Part shown: in pieces, positions 47,966 through 58,799 of the stretch
How positions within the stretch are numbered: the first letter of the stretch is position 1
How the letters are laid out: each line of letters opens with the position of its first letter
The notes under the pieces: model-generated
Databases searched by the model: none
What the model was told of the DNA's origin: nothing
The model's input: the letters and a program-made list of their open reading frames with translations, nothing else
From: Melieria omissa
Lineage: Eukaryota > Arthropoda > Insecta > Diptera > Ulidiidae
Reading direction: 5' to 3'
Assembly (NCBI GenBank): GCA_963971225.1
Contig: OZ020269.1
Coordinates: forward strand, 27,321,783 to 27,385,782
Length of the DNA stretch: 64,000 bases
Made by a program: the position numbers and the translations under genes

Positions 47966-49200
47966 AGAAGGTTAAAACAAAAATGCTGTGCGTTTAAAAA
48001 TAGTCTGAGATTGCAAAGTATCAAATAAATTGATTAAATTTTCCTTGGAAAATAATTGTTGAAAATGTTCTTCAGTCCATATTGACAGCTACTGATGGCT
48101 GGAAACTGATCAAAGCAGTTCAACTGTCATTGGCAAAAACAGCATTAAATGTGATTTTTCTCATGCAGTGCAGTCGAAAGGGGGCCTTGAAAAAACCCAT
48201 TCAGGTATGCGGATTGAAGTGAGAGTGAAATAAAAAATGATGCAAAAAAGTTAAAGTCAATCTTGAAAGCAAATCTTAAAAGTGAAGAACATTCGTCAAA
48301 GCACCCAACGAAGAAGCACAAGCAACGAAATATTTTTACTAAATATTTAACCCATTTCTGATTTGATATTTCCATCTACTTGCAGCCAGCCCCACCGCTC
48401 TGGTGGGACTGTCACGAGGGTGGTTGTCACTCTTTTTTCGAACAGTGGCAGCTTTGACGGATTTTGCGCGCGCTTATCGGATTAGAGACGCGCTGTTGCC
48501 GCTGGTTGCCTTTGTCGGTTTGGTCTTTTTTTTGTCGAACCGTAATTCACAGTTCATTTTATTTTGCTTATTTGTATTTGTTTTATTAATGATTTTGTGA
48601 GTGAGGCGAGTGCGTGTTGCTCAGGCGTGCTTTGGGGATTTTTTCGCGTAAATCAGCTCAAGTCGAGCAGGCTAAAGGATCAAGTAGCAAGAGATACGAG
48701 TATGTCTTACAGTTGGCATAATTCATTTACATGGCTCCTAATTAGGCAAATCCCTTATGAAAAGCGTAGACGCCGAGTGTGCGAGACGGCAAGTGAACAA
48801 GATAGCCAAGCTGCACGCATTACGATGTTAATATTCGGCCATCACAGCCACTTGAACTTTGGCCATTAACTCGCATTGCACAGTGTGCGAAAATGCGTCG
48901 AAAAGTGATGGAAAAAATTAAGTACAGCAAAATTGTTAAAGCGTGGATTCTTTTGTTAGAGTAAGAGTGAACAAGTAGCATCGTTGGTTTGGTTTTAATA
49001 AAGACAGTGTTGCTAGATTGGGAGATTCTCTCCTAGATTTAGGAGATTATTGGCCTTTTAGGAGGAAGAATTGTTAAGGAGAGAGTTTAGGAGATTTTGA
49101 TGGTGACACATTTGACATCATTAGTGGCACTGAAGACTTGAATTTTGAAAGCTAAAGTGTCTAATTTAATTTAAATTTATTTGATTTAATTTGATTTTAT
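47966..49200. other. Intergenic DNA, possible MITE end near 49010
   Basis: No gene. At 49008-49120 the sequence has repeated inverted words TAGGAGATT and CTCTCCTA, as in AGTGTTGCTAGATTGGGAGA, which looks like the end of a transposon, but I found no partner end. Confidence 0.4.
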
Positions 49201-49204
49201 TTTA

Positions 49205-49265
49205 CTTCAATTCATTTTACTTTATTTTATTTTATTTTATTTTATTTTATTTTATTTTATTTTAT
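49205..49265. repeat. ATTTT pentamers, likely LINE tail
   Basis: About a dozen ATTTT units directly next to the 3' end of the minus-strand LINE piece at 49266. Read on that strand they are AAAAT units that follow an AATAAA-type sequence, so they are best explained as its tail. Confidence 0.85.
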
Positions 49266-49670
49266 TTTTTTTCACGATTTATTGAACTCCTTAGGGTTAA
49301 ATATTACATATCGGTTGTATAACAACAAGATACATAAAACTATTGCAGGTACATGGTATTTTCTTAAGCATATATACAATTTAACTTTCAATACTTAAAA
49401 ACGAACGAACAATTGACGTTGTTGACAATATTACTAATTTTTGTATAGTCAAAAATTTATCCGCTAATTGAAGCCTCTCCAGTGTCGTCATTAATGTTTT
49501 GGGCACTACCCCTGTCGATGAAATGATGATTGGTACAATTACTACCTTGTCAAGTTGCCAAATCTGTTTCAGTTCTTGGGCCAGTTGCTGATATTTCCTG
49601 CATTTTTCCGCGATACAGTCCTGTAGGTTGTGTGTGTTGGGAACTCCGATGTCAATTAGATGTGCGTTAT
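49266..49670 (-). pseudogene. LINE 3' end with endonuclease-like C-terminal domain
   Basis: The minus strand has an open run of about 95 codons from 49668 to the stop at 49381. It reads AHLIDIGVPNTHNLQDCIAE, then KCRKYQQLAQELKQIWQLDK and VVIVPIIISSTGVVPKTLMT. The IDI(A/G)VPNTHN, KYQ.LA.E.KQ.W and VPI.IS.TGV.PK phrases mark the C-terminal domain of a class of non-LTR retrotransposons that carry a restriction-like endonuclease; the exact clade is uncertain. The 3' untranslated part ends GAGTTCAATAAATCGTG and then passes into an A-rich AAAAT tail. The copy is 5'-truncated exactly at the edge of the large ATTTT array. Confidence 0.75.
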
Positions 49671-50345
49671 TTTATTTTATTTTATTTTATTTTATTTTAT
49701 TTTATTTTATTTTATTTTATTTTATTTTATTTTATTTTATTTTATTTTATTTTATTTTATTTTATTTTATTTTATTTTATTTTATTTTATTTTATTTTAT
49801 TTTATTTTATTTTATTTTATTTAATTTTATTTAATTTTATTTAATTTTATTTAATTTTATTTAATTTTATTTGATTTTATTTTATTTTGTTGTATTTTGT
49901 TTTATTTCATTTTATTTTATTTTATTTTATTTTATTTTATTTTATTTTATTTTATTTTATTTTATTTTATTTTATTTTATTTTATTTTATTTTATTTTAT
50001 TTTATTTTATTTTATTTTATTTTATTTTATTTTATTTTATTTTATATTATTTTATTTTATTTTATTTTATTTTATTTTATTTTATTTTATATTATTTTAT
50101 ATTATTTTATTTTATTTTATTTTATTTTATTTTATTTTATTTTATTTTATTTTATTTTATTTTATTTTATTTTATTTTATTTTATTTTATTTTATTTTAT
50201 TTTATTTTATTTTATTTTATTTTATTTTATGTTATTTTATTTTATTTTATTTTATTTTATGTTATTTTATTTTATTTTATGTTATTTTATTTTATTTTAT
50301 TTTATTTTATATTATTTTATTTTATTTTATTTTATTTTATGCATC
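49671..50345. repeat. ATTTT pentamer array, about 675 bases
   Basis: The unit is almost uninterrupted, with rare variants (ATTTA near 49820-49870, TATAT near 50045 and 50090, TATGT near 50230 and later). The variants are clustered and periodic, which points to recent duplication of multi-unit blocks. Frames of 150-160 codons over it are translations of the repeat. Confidence 0.97.
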
Positions 50346-52493
50346 AAAGTGATTAGGTGAAAAAGTGTCAGTAATCACAGATTAAAATTTAATTTTTTTA
50401 AAACTATGAATCACAATGGGTTGACAGATCAAAACAAATTGTATTATACAAAATTAGTATGGAATTTTTCCAATCATTCTGTGCCAGGTTTCTACAAATC
50501 TGGTTATTTATAGTATTTTGAAAGAATTAAAAAAAAAAGTTATGGACGTTTATGAGATTTTATCAATGCCCACCCAGCTTCAATACGGAAAGCGTGGCAT
50601 GGAAAACAAATATTTTATTAGAAAGCCAGTAGATCAGTAGATAATATACAAAAAATAAACGATAGGTTACACATGATTTGTTATCGAATCAAAGCCACGA
50701 AATGGGCTAAGAATTCTGGGTCAACTGTCTTTAAATTTACTATCAAATTTTTACATATTGCAGTTCACTGTACTTTTGGTTCAATATTATCTCCATTGAC
50801 ATAACGAAGCTTTCAGTTCTTATCGGCGCTGCCACATGACATCTAAACACACATCATATGAACGGTTTACACACCGCCAGACAGCCACACACACACACAC
50901 ACACATACCACTGCATACGAAGCCATCACTGATAAGCGCATCAATTTCCTACATGTGTCATTTTGACGCATGCAATTTCCGAATTTCGGTGTTAATTCCT
51001 TTCCGTTTCACAATGTTATCCATTTCGATTCGTATTTATGCACTTTGACACCACTTGAGAACCGCTGGAAGAATTGTTGCTCTGTTCACTGTAACAGCAA
51101 ACGGAATAAAACAACTCAATATTACTTGGCTTGCAGAGAATTTGAAGAAACTAACACAATGTTGGCCACCACTCTAACCATTTACTTGGAAACGCAGAAA
51201 ATGAACCGAAAAAAACTGAACCGAAACAAAAACAAGGACTTGTAAAGTTCACTGTAACTGCATGTCAAATGCTAACTGAAATGATATCGTGACAATCGCT
51301 GTCGAGTCGGCACACGCGTTTTGTTGCTGGGAATTACCAGATAAATCGTTTATTAGTGCTGAAGTCGTCAATGGACTGTCACGTTAAACCGACGAATTCA
51401 AACCGCCAGATTTGAGCATCCAAACTAATCCTTTCGACTGCCAAAAACTAAAGGACAACATGCTTCTTCCCAAACTTTGTGCTGTTAGTGCAGCGTATGC
51501 ACTAAACCTTATGAAGGCCAGAAGGATGCCGCTTTAATGGTACATTTTCATATATTCACATTTAAAGCTGGCAAAACAACATGTGACGAGTGAAGGACGA
51601 AACTTGAGCACATGAAAGCCCAGAAAAGCAGTTTGTGGAAACGCCAAAGTTCTTGAGGATAATTAGTCAAAGCAGGAAACTGCAGCTATTCAATGTTATG
51701 TCAGGTTTCAAATTTAAAGGAAACTACTTAAATTCATTAGAGCAAATTATATTGAATATGCAAAATGTTCATTTGTTACATCAAAATGTGAGTTTTTTGA
51801 AAATGCGTGCCTGTAATTTAGCAAATTATGAGGAGAGTGATAAGGTTGCTAATTGCTCTTAGAGAATTAAGACGAACGTAATAGGAGTTAGGAAATATAC
51901 AGACATGGTGTAGTTCACTTCCAGGCAGTTGACCTTAGGCTTTGTGTCCGACTTTGATTCGATACTAAAACTCAGCTTTTCGCAACCATCACGTGTGGTA
52001 CGTGTAAACGTTCACTCAGAGGAAAGGTACATTTTGTTATCTAATTTGAGCAAACGCGCAAGAAATTGCCCTTATAAATGCCCTTATATAAAGGATATAT
52101 AAGTTAGAAGACACGGTTAAGAGTGAAGTGGATATGGACTCTTGTCTTGTATCCATCGAGATCATTGGTCAACCCATTAAGAGCATAGTAGACACCTTCC
52201 TTGGCCTTGGATGCCCGCATGAGCGGCTATCCAGGAGATGGTAAATTTGCCAGCCCACCAATCACAGCGAAATCTTGCCGTCTCAGCCTAATTTGGATTT
52301 TACCTAAAGCTCGGTCCATGTTTAAATGACCGCCAACACATTCCCACCCCGAACGTTTTGCTGTGGGGGAACCATGCATGTTCCCCTTATTGCAAAAACA
52401 TTCGCTTGAAAGACACTACAGAGATTTTGAAGATCCTTGGAGTAGGGAGAGTAGGATTTCTACTGAGTGCTATAAGTTAATTGATTTTAATTA
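50346..52493. other. Intergenic DNA, no gene seen
   Basis: A CA run lies at 50886-50904. A near-palindrome GGGGAACCATGCATGTTCCC is at about 52367. A frame around 52100-52260 is open for a short distance but has no recognisable motif. Confidence 0.4.
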
Positions 52494-52720
52494 ATAAGGA
52501 GAGGAGAGGAGAGGAGAGGAGAGGAGAGGAGAGGTGAGGAGAGGAGAGGAGAGGAGAGGAGAGGAGAGGAGAGGAGAGGAGAGGAGAGGATAGTGATAGT
52601 GATAGTGATAGTGATAGTGATAGTGATAGTGATAGTGATAGTGATAGTGATAGTGATAGTGATAGTGATAGTGATAGTGATAGTGATAGTGGATAGTGAT
52701 AGAAGTAGAAGTAGAAGTAG
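52494..52720. repeat. GGAGA and TAGTGA arrays side by side
   Basis: About 18 GGAGA pentamers (52497-52588) pass directly into about 18 TAGTGA hexamers (52589-52696), then three GTAGAA units. They abut the 3' side of a minus-strand tRNA-like sequence and may be its expanded tail. Confidence 0.95.
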
Positions 52721-52732
52721 ACGAGTGTTTCA

Positions 52733-52803
52733 CCAGCTCGAGCGAGGATTTGAACCTAGAACCTCTGGAGTGAGAAGCTATCGCTGGACGATCGCGGTCG
52801 GCC
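52733..52803 (-). repeat. tRNA-like sequence, possible SINE head
   Basis: The minus strand has a good B box GGTTCAAATCC (52746-52756) and, about 30 bases upstream, an A-box-like TCGTCCAGCGATAGC. The ends do not form an acceptor stem, so it is not a functional tRNA gene. It is more likely the promoter head of a tRNA-derived SINE, different from the family at 5.4, 43.8 and 61.7 kb. Confidence 0.55.
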
Positions 52804-52854
52804 CCTGCTCCAAACTCCTTACTGAGTCTAAACCATTTATAGGAATGCGCAGAC

Positions 52855-53015
52855 CTGCAATATTGCAGGCCTCAAGACTAGAGAAAAAAACCAGGAATTC
52901 ACCGTGTTCAGACTTTTGGACTGAGGCACTCAAAGATCTTCGTAGAGAATTTCAACTCAAAATAAACCTAGAAAAACACCAACGTAATTTCACCGTCTTT
53001 CTAATTGGACACTAA
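52855..53015 (+). pseudogene. Short LINE C-terminus remnant
   Basis: The plus strand reads ASRLEKKTRNSPCSDFWTEA, then LKDLRREFQLKINLEKHQRN and FTVFLIGH. The segment corresponds to the piece just before the GHCRLR motif in the LINE at 38.7 kb and stops at it. Confidence 0.6.
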
Positions 53016-55064
53016 TTCAATATAAATAATTTAAATTGGATTTTAGTTAATTCATTTAATTTACGGTAACTACTAGACTGATTACTTATGCAATACCCAA
53101 ACATTTATCTCTTCCCTTTCAGTTTGAAAATAGGTAAATAATTAAATTCGTGTAATGCGAATGACATGTCACACTCTCGTCTTTCATTAATGTGTTTCAT
53201 GACGTAATTCTATTAAATCGATAAAGATCATTAAATGTATATTTACTTTAGTTGTTGCATGTGTGTGAAAGTGTAAGCAATCCACTGCCTTCGTAACAGC
53301 GCTGACAACTTTTGTACACCTTGACGACAGATTTCCTAATTACTTTCCGTTCCGTCACAGGTTGCAATATAATTTGATTGACTATCTACTTAACGGCACA
53401 AACAGTTACAGTTGCCTTGGTAAATTTGCACTCACTTCACGGCTGCTTCAGCTACACTCATGTGGCGGCAACTGTTGCCGCACGGCAGCGTTGGAAAACC
53501 ATTCGACTGACTGACTGATTGTCTGGCTGGCTTGACTGACTGACAAACTAACTAAATTGCAGTCGCCCATATCAGTGACACTACTGCAAACAAACAATAA
53601 ATCAATAGCATTGAACCTTGAACCCGTGTCGACTGTGGACGAGCGATGTGTGGCGTATTGCAGCCAACATGTTGTTGCTGCAGCTGCTGCCTTAAGTCTG
53701 CACCCACACGGCATCGCATGCGGCCATGTTGTCGAGTGCGAAACTCGCAAGAAATTATGTTCGAACACAGTTCAACCTGAGCGAAGCGCTACGATCGGTC
53801 GGTACTGTTATCAAATTTGATTTTTTATGATCTTTTTTATACATTTTTGATTTGAGATTAACAAATGCTAGAACCATTCTTGAGACAATGACAAAGAAAT
53901 TCAATCAGATCTTAAAAAAAATATGTACTGCCATTTTCGGTTTCTAAACTTCAAGCAAAAACTCTAATATCCGCCCTCAACTACCGGGTGTAGGGCATAG
54001 AAAACGCATTTAACAACGTCGCTGGCTGCCGATACCAAACATAAATTTCTATGTGTAGGTGTGAGTGTGCTTCGTCGTTGCTCGCTGTGCTTTTGAGTGA
54101 GCGCGAAATTTGTTTTCTATGGAACGGAAGTTATTTTGCAATTTACACGGGCACACACACACACATACAACATGCACTTGTATGTTAGCTGACAACAGCT
54201 CGTCATGTCGCCATGTTGTCACAATGGTAATTTTTTTAGCAGCGGCGATGCTAACAACAACAACAACTACAAAAATATCAACAATACGAAACGTAAAAAA
54301 GCCATAAAACCGATATTTTCGAATTTTTCGCAGCGACTACGGAAAATGTAAAAATATTGGTGAATGCATAAATGTGAATACAAGCGTACACGGTGCGATA
54401 ACACTTGACAACGCGCGGCATCAGCAGCCAACAACAACAACCAACAACAATGGCCTCATGGGCGCAATGGTGACAAAATTTATGCGCATTTCGTATTGAA
54501 TGCACCTGAACAGCGGCGGGCGGTAGAATGACATACACACACAAACACACATATTGCTGCGCTCCGGTGCAATTTCAAATAATCGCACCGACATACCAGG
54601 AATTATTTACATATTCCGCTTTTGCCATAACCTCGCTTGATCTATGATAGATAGATGGTTGTTGTTGTTTTTGTTTTTGTTTTTGTGTTGCTTGAATTTT
54701 GGCACAAGTCAATAGAAAATTTTATGTTAGTCGTTTGATTGTTTTGGATGGACATTGCCAATTTTGCGATATCCTGTTGTTTTAATTTTATGAGTTTATT
54801 TGATGTTTTCTAAACATTGATTGCATGGTTTAAATTTTATATTTATTGGTGATTTTTGTAGGATTTTGTCTGTGACACTGCGATTTTGAGTAAGCTAGGA
54901 CGTGGATTAGACAGATATTTTGTAGGGGCTGCCTCTGTATGAGACAAATTTATGCCTCTATAGGCCTCCATTGTGATGCCACAAATTCCGCTCGTTGGAA
55001 ATGTCTATGCAACTCTGTTTTTTTTAACATGTGGTACAACAAACATTGCAAACATAGCTCATAA
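53016..55064. other. Intergenic DNA, no gene seen
   Basis: Contains GACTGACT words near 53500-53550, a GCTGCAGCTGCTGC patch near 53677, a CA run at 54152-54165, CAACAACAA near 54255 and 54430, and a TTTTTG run near 54665. No coding frame is supported. Confidence 0.45.
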
Positions 55065-55399
55065 CACTGTGCGTGAAATTTGCCCTCAAAAATTTAGACA
55101 TGGGGGAGACCCACTGGGTGAGTTTCCTATAGGTATACTGAGTTGAAATCCACCAGCCGTTTGGTAAGATTGGTTCTAGTTTAAGAGAAATCCGACTTTG
55201 AAGTTTGGTAGAAGACAGTAAAGCGATATTCGGAACGATTTAGCACCTATTAGCATTTGAAAATGAGCAAACTTCAAAGTCGGATTTCTCTTAAAGTAGA
55301 GCCAATCCAGCCAAACGGCTGGTGGATCTCAACTTAGTATACCTATGACAACTCGCTCTGTAAGTCCCCCCCATGCCTGAAGTTTCGACTTGCACAGTG
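55065..55399. mobile_element. Fold-back MITE, CACTGTGC ends, TAA target
   Basis: The element is 335 bases, starting CACTGTGC and ending GCACAGTG, flanked by TAA (55062-55064, 55400-55402). The arms, about 135 bases each, pair with moderate divergence. Shared words are GACATGGGGG, ATAGGTATACTGAGTTGA, ATCCACCAGCCGTTTGG, TTAAGAGAAATCCGACTTTG and AAGTTTG. A loop of about 60 bases lies between them. It is non-coding. The CACTG ends with a 3-base target could fit CACTA/Chapaev-like or PIF-like elements; which one is uncertain. Confidence 0.75.
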
Positions 55400-55402
55400 T
55401 AA

Positions 55403-56519
55403 TTAATCAAAATTGTCGACCTATATTGCTTTACACATAAAAAAACAAATTTTTTTTTGGGAAAACCCGATTTGTTTTATTTAGAAAAGTCCCCTGGGCA
55501 CTCGACACAGGGATTTGCACGGTTTAAAATTTTGTTGCAATAGCGTCTTAAATCATTGGACGTTGTGCCCTTTAGGATGATGGTACAAGTGGCTTCTAAG
55601 TCGTAACCACCAGAAAGACCAATGCGGTAATTTTGACTTTTTTTTCATTTTTGAATATCTGTATTTTCTTTAGTATTTCATTTAGTATCAATTTTTGTAG
55701 TCTTTGTAGGTATGGAAAACTTGCGGTCCTTCAAGTATTAAATCGCTATCCTTCTGCCGGCAAATGCATTTTTCGGAAAAGGCAAAAGACGCACTATGCC
55801 AAATCTGACGAATACGGAGAGTGGTAGATGGTTAAAATGTAATTTATGGTCAATAAATCAGTCCACAAGTGTCAATGGATGAGAAGAAATTATAAGCAAT
55901 TTTCAGCTTGTGCAGAGCAAATATTTAAATGGTCAGTTAAAATGCTATAAATTTATGTCATCGAAAGACTTTAATCCAATTACAAGAATTTCAATGAAGG
56001 TTTTGTCAATCTGCGGTGATGAAGGATTTCGGTTAGTCGAAAAGTTGGTCATCATTTATGTCCTGACAATCAATTTAAAATTGCGTATACAACTCATGAA
56101 CTCTGTGAGTGGAAAAAAATGTGTTCATTAATTTAATGAATGATGTTCAGATGTACTGAACTGTATTTAGTGATCCGTCGAGCCCATCACTAATCCTAAT
56201 CATTCCTTCTCCCTTTGTACTCATGTTCCCCCTATTTTCTACTTCCCGGCTTCAGCCGTTCGTATCGTTTAGTGTTTCTTGTACACACTCTGTTTTCATA
56301 CGTCCACAAATAAACACCATTAAACCGAACTCTTCCGTGTTTTCTTTACCGCTCCGCCTCGAAACGATTCAAATAATATGTCATTTCTATGTTTGTTCCC
56401 CGGCCTCGGCCGTCTTTATTGTTCAATGTTTATTGTTCATACTGTGCTCCACATTCGCTATTCACCAACCGTTGAATTAATCCACCATTACGAAAACCAA
56501 ACCGTGTTTATTTTTCCCG
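55403..56519. other. Non-coding DNA with an unexplained frame
   Basis: On the minus strand from about 55620 to 55475 a 47-codon frame reads GLSGGYDLEATCTIILKGTT and ends CVECPGDFSK before a stop. It might be a worn element end; I cannot identify it. Nothing else is supported. Confidence 0.35.
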
Positions 56520-57275
56520 CTGTGTTTGTTTGCCCTGACTGACTGAAAGCGACTGAACTGACTGACTGAAACTGACAAACATTAAATTTGAACTGTAGGT
56601 ACATCTTGAAAAATGAAACTCCGCCAAGACTGGTTTTTTTTTTTAATTTGGGCTCTAAAGGGGCAAAACATGGGTTAAGGTGTTGTATGAAAAATATATA
56701 TTGATTTCTATTTTGGTAAAAACACTGCAAATCAAAAATAATTCGGCACATATTTTTCAATTTTTTGAAAATCACATTTTAATGGGACGAATTAAGACCT
56801 AAGATTCGTATATGGAACGACTACGAAAAAACCCTGAACCGATTGGCCTATTGACTTCAGAGTTGGTGAAAACACTTGAAATCAAAACTAATTTGACACG
56901 TGATTCTAATTTTTTTTTAAATCGAAACTTAAAGGGGTGAACCAAGGGTTAAACGTTTGTATAAAGGAATATTATCATTTATGCTCTTGACTTTAAATTT
57001 GGTGAAAGTACTCTAAGTAAGAAATAATTCAACAAGTATTTTTCGTTTTTTCGAAAATCAAAATCTGACGGCGCCAACGATGGGTTAAGAGTTTGTATGA
57101 AGAAACATCTCTTAAAACGCCAATTGACTATAAATATGGTAAAGCACTTTAAATGAGAAACACTTAGACAAGAATTAAAAAAAAAATCTGACAGAATCAA
57201 CAAAAGGTTAAGAAAAATTTGCCCCATTGACGTCAAACTTGCTTGCAAAGCCACGGGGCCCAGCAGTTACCCATA
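56520..57275 (+). mobile_element. Second minisatellite element, Helentron-like
   Basis: This has the same layout as the element at 5230-6945: a CTGACTGACTGAAAGCGACT run, GTAGGTACATCTTGAAAAAT, then about five diverged units with (A/T)GGGTTAA, TTTGTAT, TTGG TGAAA, AATAATTC and TTTTTTTGAAAATCA words, and an end CAAACTTGCTTGCAAAGCC followed by ACGGGGCCCAGCAG. The end matches the first element base for base over TTGC-TGCAAAGCC and differs after the GC-rich part. It is more diverged than the first copy and not interrupted. Confidence 0.55.
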
Positions 57276-57548
57276 TAACAATAATTTGAGTTAGGTTAGG
57301 TTGGCTGCCGCTGTAGGAAGTCCATTCCACTTGTTTTAAATGTGTATGCAACACTGTTTTTTTTTCATCACATATACCATACATTTTAAATGGATAGGGG
57401 AAAAAGTAGGGGAGAGCCAAAGCTTATTGCCGATTTCGAACGGCAGAGTTTTAAGATAACATCTAACTACATTTAGTTTCCTCCTCCTTTTAAGAAACCT
57501 TGAAAGCTCTTTGACAATCGCAAAAGATTGCCGCACATTGACTTACAC
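57276..57548. other. Non-coding DNA with a TTAGGTTAGGTT word
   Basis: GAGTTAGGTTAGGTTGG near 57290 resembles LINE 3' tails seen here at 30437. No coding part was found next to it. Confidence 0.4.
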
Positions 57549-57645
57549 CAGTGGCGGATCCAGGGGGGAGGGGTTTTGGGGGTCGAAACTCCCCCCGAAT
57601 TACTTTTTAAAACCCCCCCGAAATATTTGTCTGGATCCGCACCTG
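57549..57645. mobile_element. hAT MITE, 97 bases, 8-base target duplication
   Basis: The left end CAGTGGCGGATCCAG and the right end, read inward, CAGGTGCGGATCCAG agree at 12 of 15 positions. The perfect 8-base duplication ACTTACAC flanks it at 57541-57548 and 57646-57653. Inside are G and C runs that pair with each other (GGGGGG... and CCCCCCC). Size, ends and 8-base target fit a non-autonomous hAT element. Confidence 0.93.
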
Positions 57646-57653
57646 ACTTACAC

Positions 57654-58170
57654 CTAAAACTAGTAAAGACAACTGAATTATAAAATTGAAATTTAATAAC
57701 GAAAATAAATAACTGTCAACCCTTTGAAAAAGTCATTACTTTTTTTTGTAAATGTCTTTTCTGTCAAATGTTTGACACATTGACAGCTGTCAGAATTATG
57801 ATTCCGTGTGCCCGAAGGCAATGCAACTCGCATTGCTTTTGTCGAATAAACAAACATTAATAAGCAAACATTTCGATTTATTGTAAAAATATTTACATGT
57901 GTGTGTGTGTGTGTGTGTGAAGTTCTTTTTGCTTTGCCCTTGTTTTAATTGCGCGAAAAAATGCTCCATTCAGCACGCTTTGCTCAAAGCATGTGCAAAT
58001 TAATTGCGCCGGATGGAACAATTTTGCAATTCATTACATTTCGTTGCACTAAAATTACTGCACCATTTGTTTCGATTTGCAATTATGTTAAATAACGAGG
58101 AAATTCGATTCATGTTCTGATGTTTTTGTGCATTCAGTCGTACGATTTGTTGTAGTTACATATATATATA
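57654..58170. other. Intergenic DNA
   Basis: A GT run lies at 57899-57919. No gene is seen. Confidence 0.45.
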
Positions 58171-58775
58171 GAATGTTTTTTTAGAGGTATAGAACTTCGA
58201 ATTGAAATAAAACACAAGAAAATCGTTTTAATGTCCATCAATTTGGCTTTATTGGAAGCATAATTTTATGCCATTAATGTTTAAATATGATTTCGGGCAT
58301 GTGGCCGCCGCGGCTGGCTCGAATAAAGCCAATTCTACAGGTCCAATTTTTAAAGTTGATGGACAAAGCTCCAATTGCTGTGCACGGTGGCGAATCGATT
58401 CATTCGGGTCCTCTTCAACATTTTGCTCTACAGCGGCAATTGTTTCTTCGGTGCGCACTGTTCGACGTCTCTGCGGATGCGTATTATCACATAGAGTAAA
58501 CGTAGTGCGAAAACGACCCATGGTTAACCGAATTAATTGCTCTGATGGACGATTATGTCGACCATAAAATGGACGGAGCTTGCGGTAAACTTCGCGAACT
58601 GAACCATTATTTTCGAAATAAATTTGCACGATTTGCAAGCGTTGTTCTTTTGTCAACCTGTTCATGATGAAATGGCAAACCAAACTGAACATAAATGACA
58701 TTAGAGTTGCCAGATTTGACCACAAAATGCCAGTTTTATCTCTATTCGAAAAACAAACCTCTAAAAAAAACACCC
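58171..58775 (-). mobile_element. Internally deleted mariner relative, minus strand
   Basis: The 605-base element is flanked by TA (58169-58170, 58776-58777). Read from the right end it starts GGGTGTTTTTTTTAGAGGTT; the left end, read inward, is GAATGTTTTTTTAGAGGTAT, with only small differences. It contains a transposase gene with its catalytic core removed. The TIR and gene type are shared with DD41D-like elements of insects. Confidence 0.85.
58280..58665 (-). pseudogene. Transposase with N- and C-termini joined, core deleted
   Basis: Starting at the ATG at 58665 it reads MNRLTKEQRLQIVQIYFENN, GSVREVYRKLRPFYGRHNRP (first helix-turn-helix), then RRTVRTEETIAAVEQNVEED and PNESIRHRAQQLELCPSTL (second helix-turn-helix). 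It then passes, with a frame change, to RASRGGHMPEIIFKH-like sequence, which is the usual C-terminus of this transposase family, near 58320-58280. The whole DD-D catalytic domain is missing. Confidence 0.85.
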
Positions 58776-58799
58776 TATAGTAGTAGTTCCAAAGAATCC

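Noticed and set aside
49871..50360. Three long hydrophobic frames (FYFILFYF-type)
   Set aside because: Translations of the ATTTT pentamer in all three frames; likewise at 45125, 49530, 62222 and 63004.
52491..53015. Frames with YHYHYH and IVIVIV runs
   Set aside because: Translations of the TAGTGA array; only the LINE-like C-terminal part of the plus frame is kept as a remnant.
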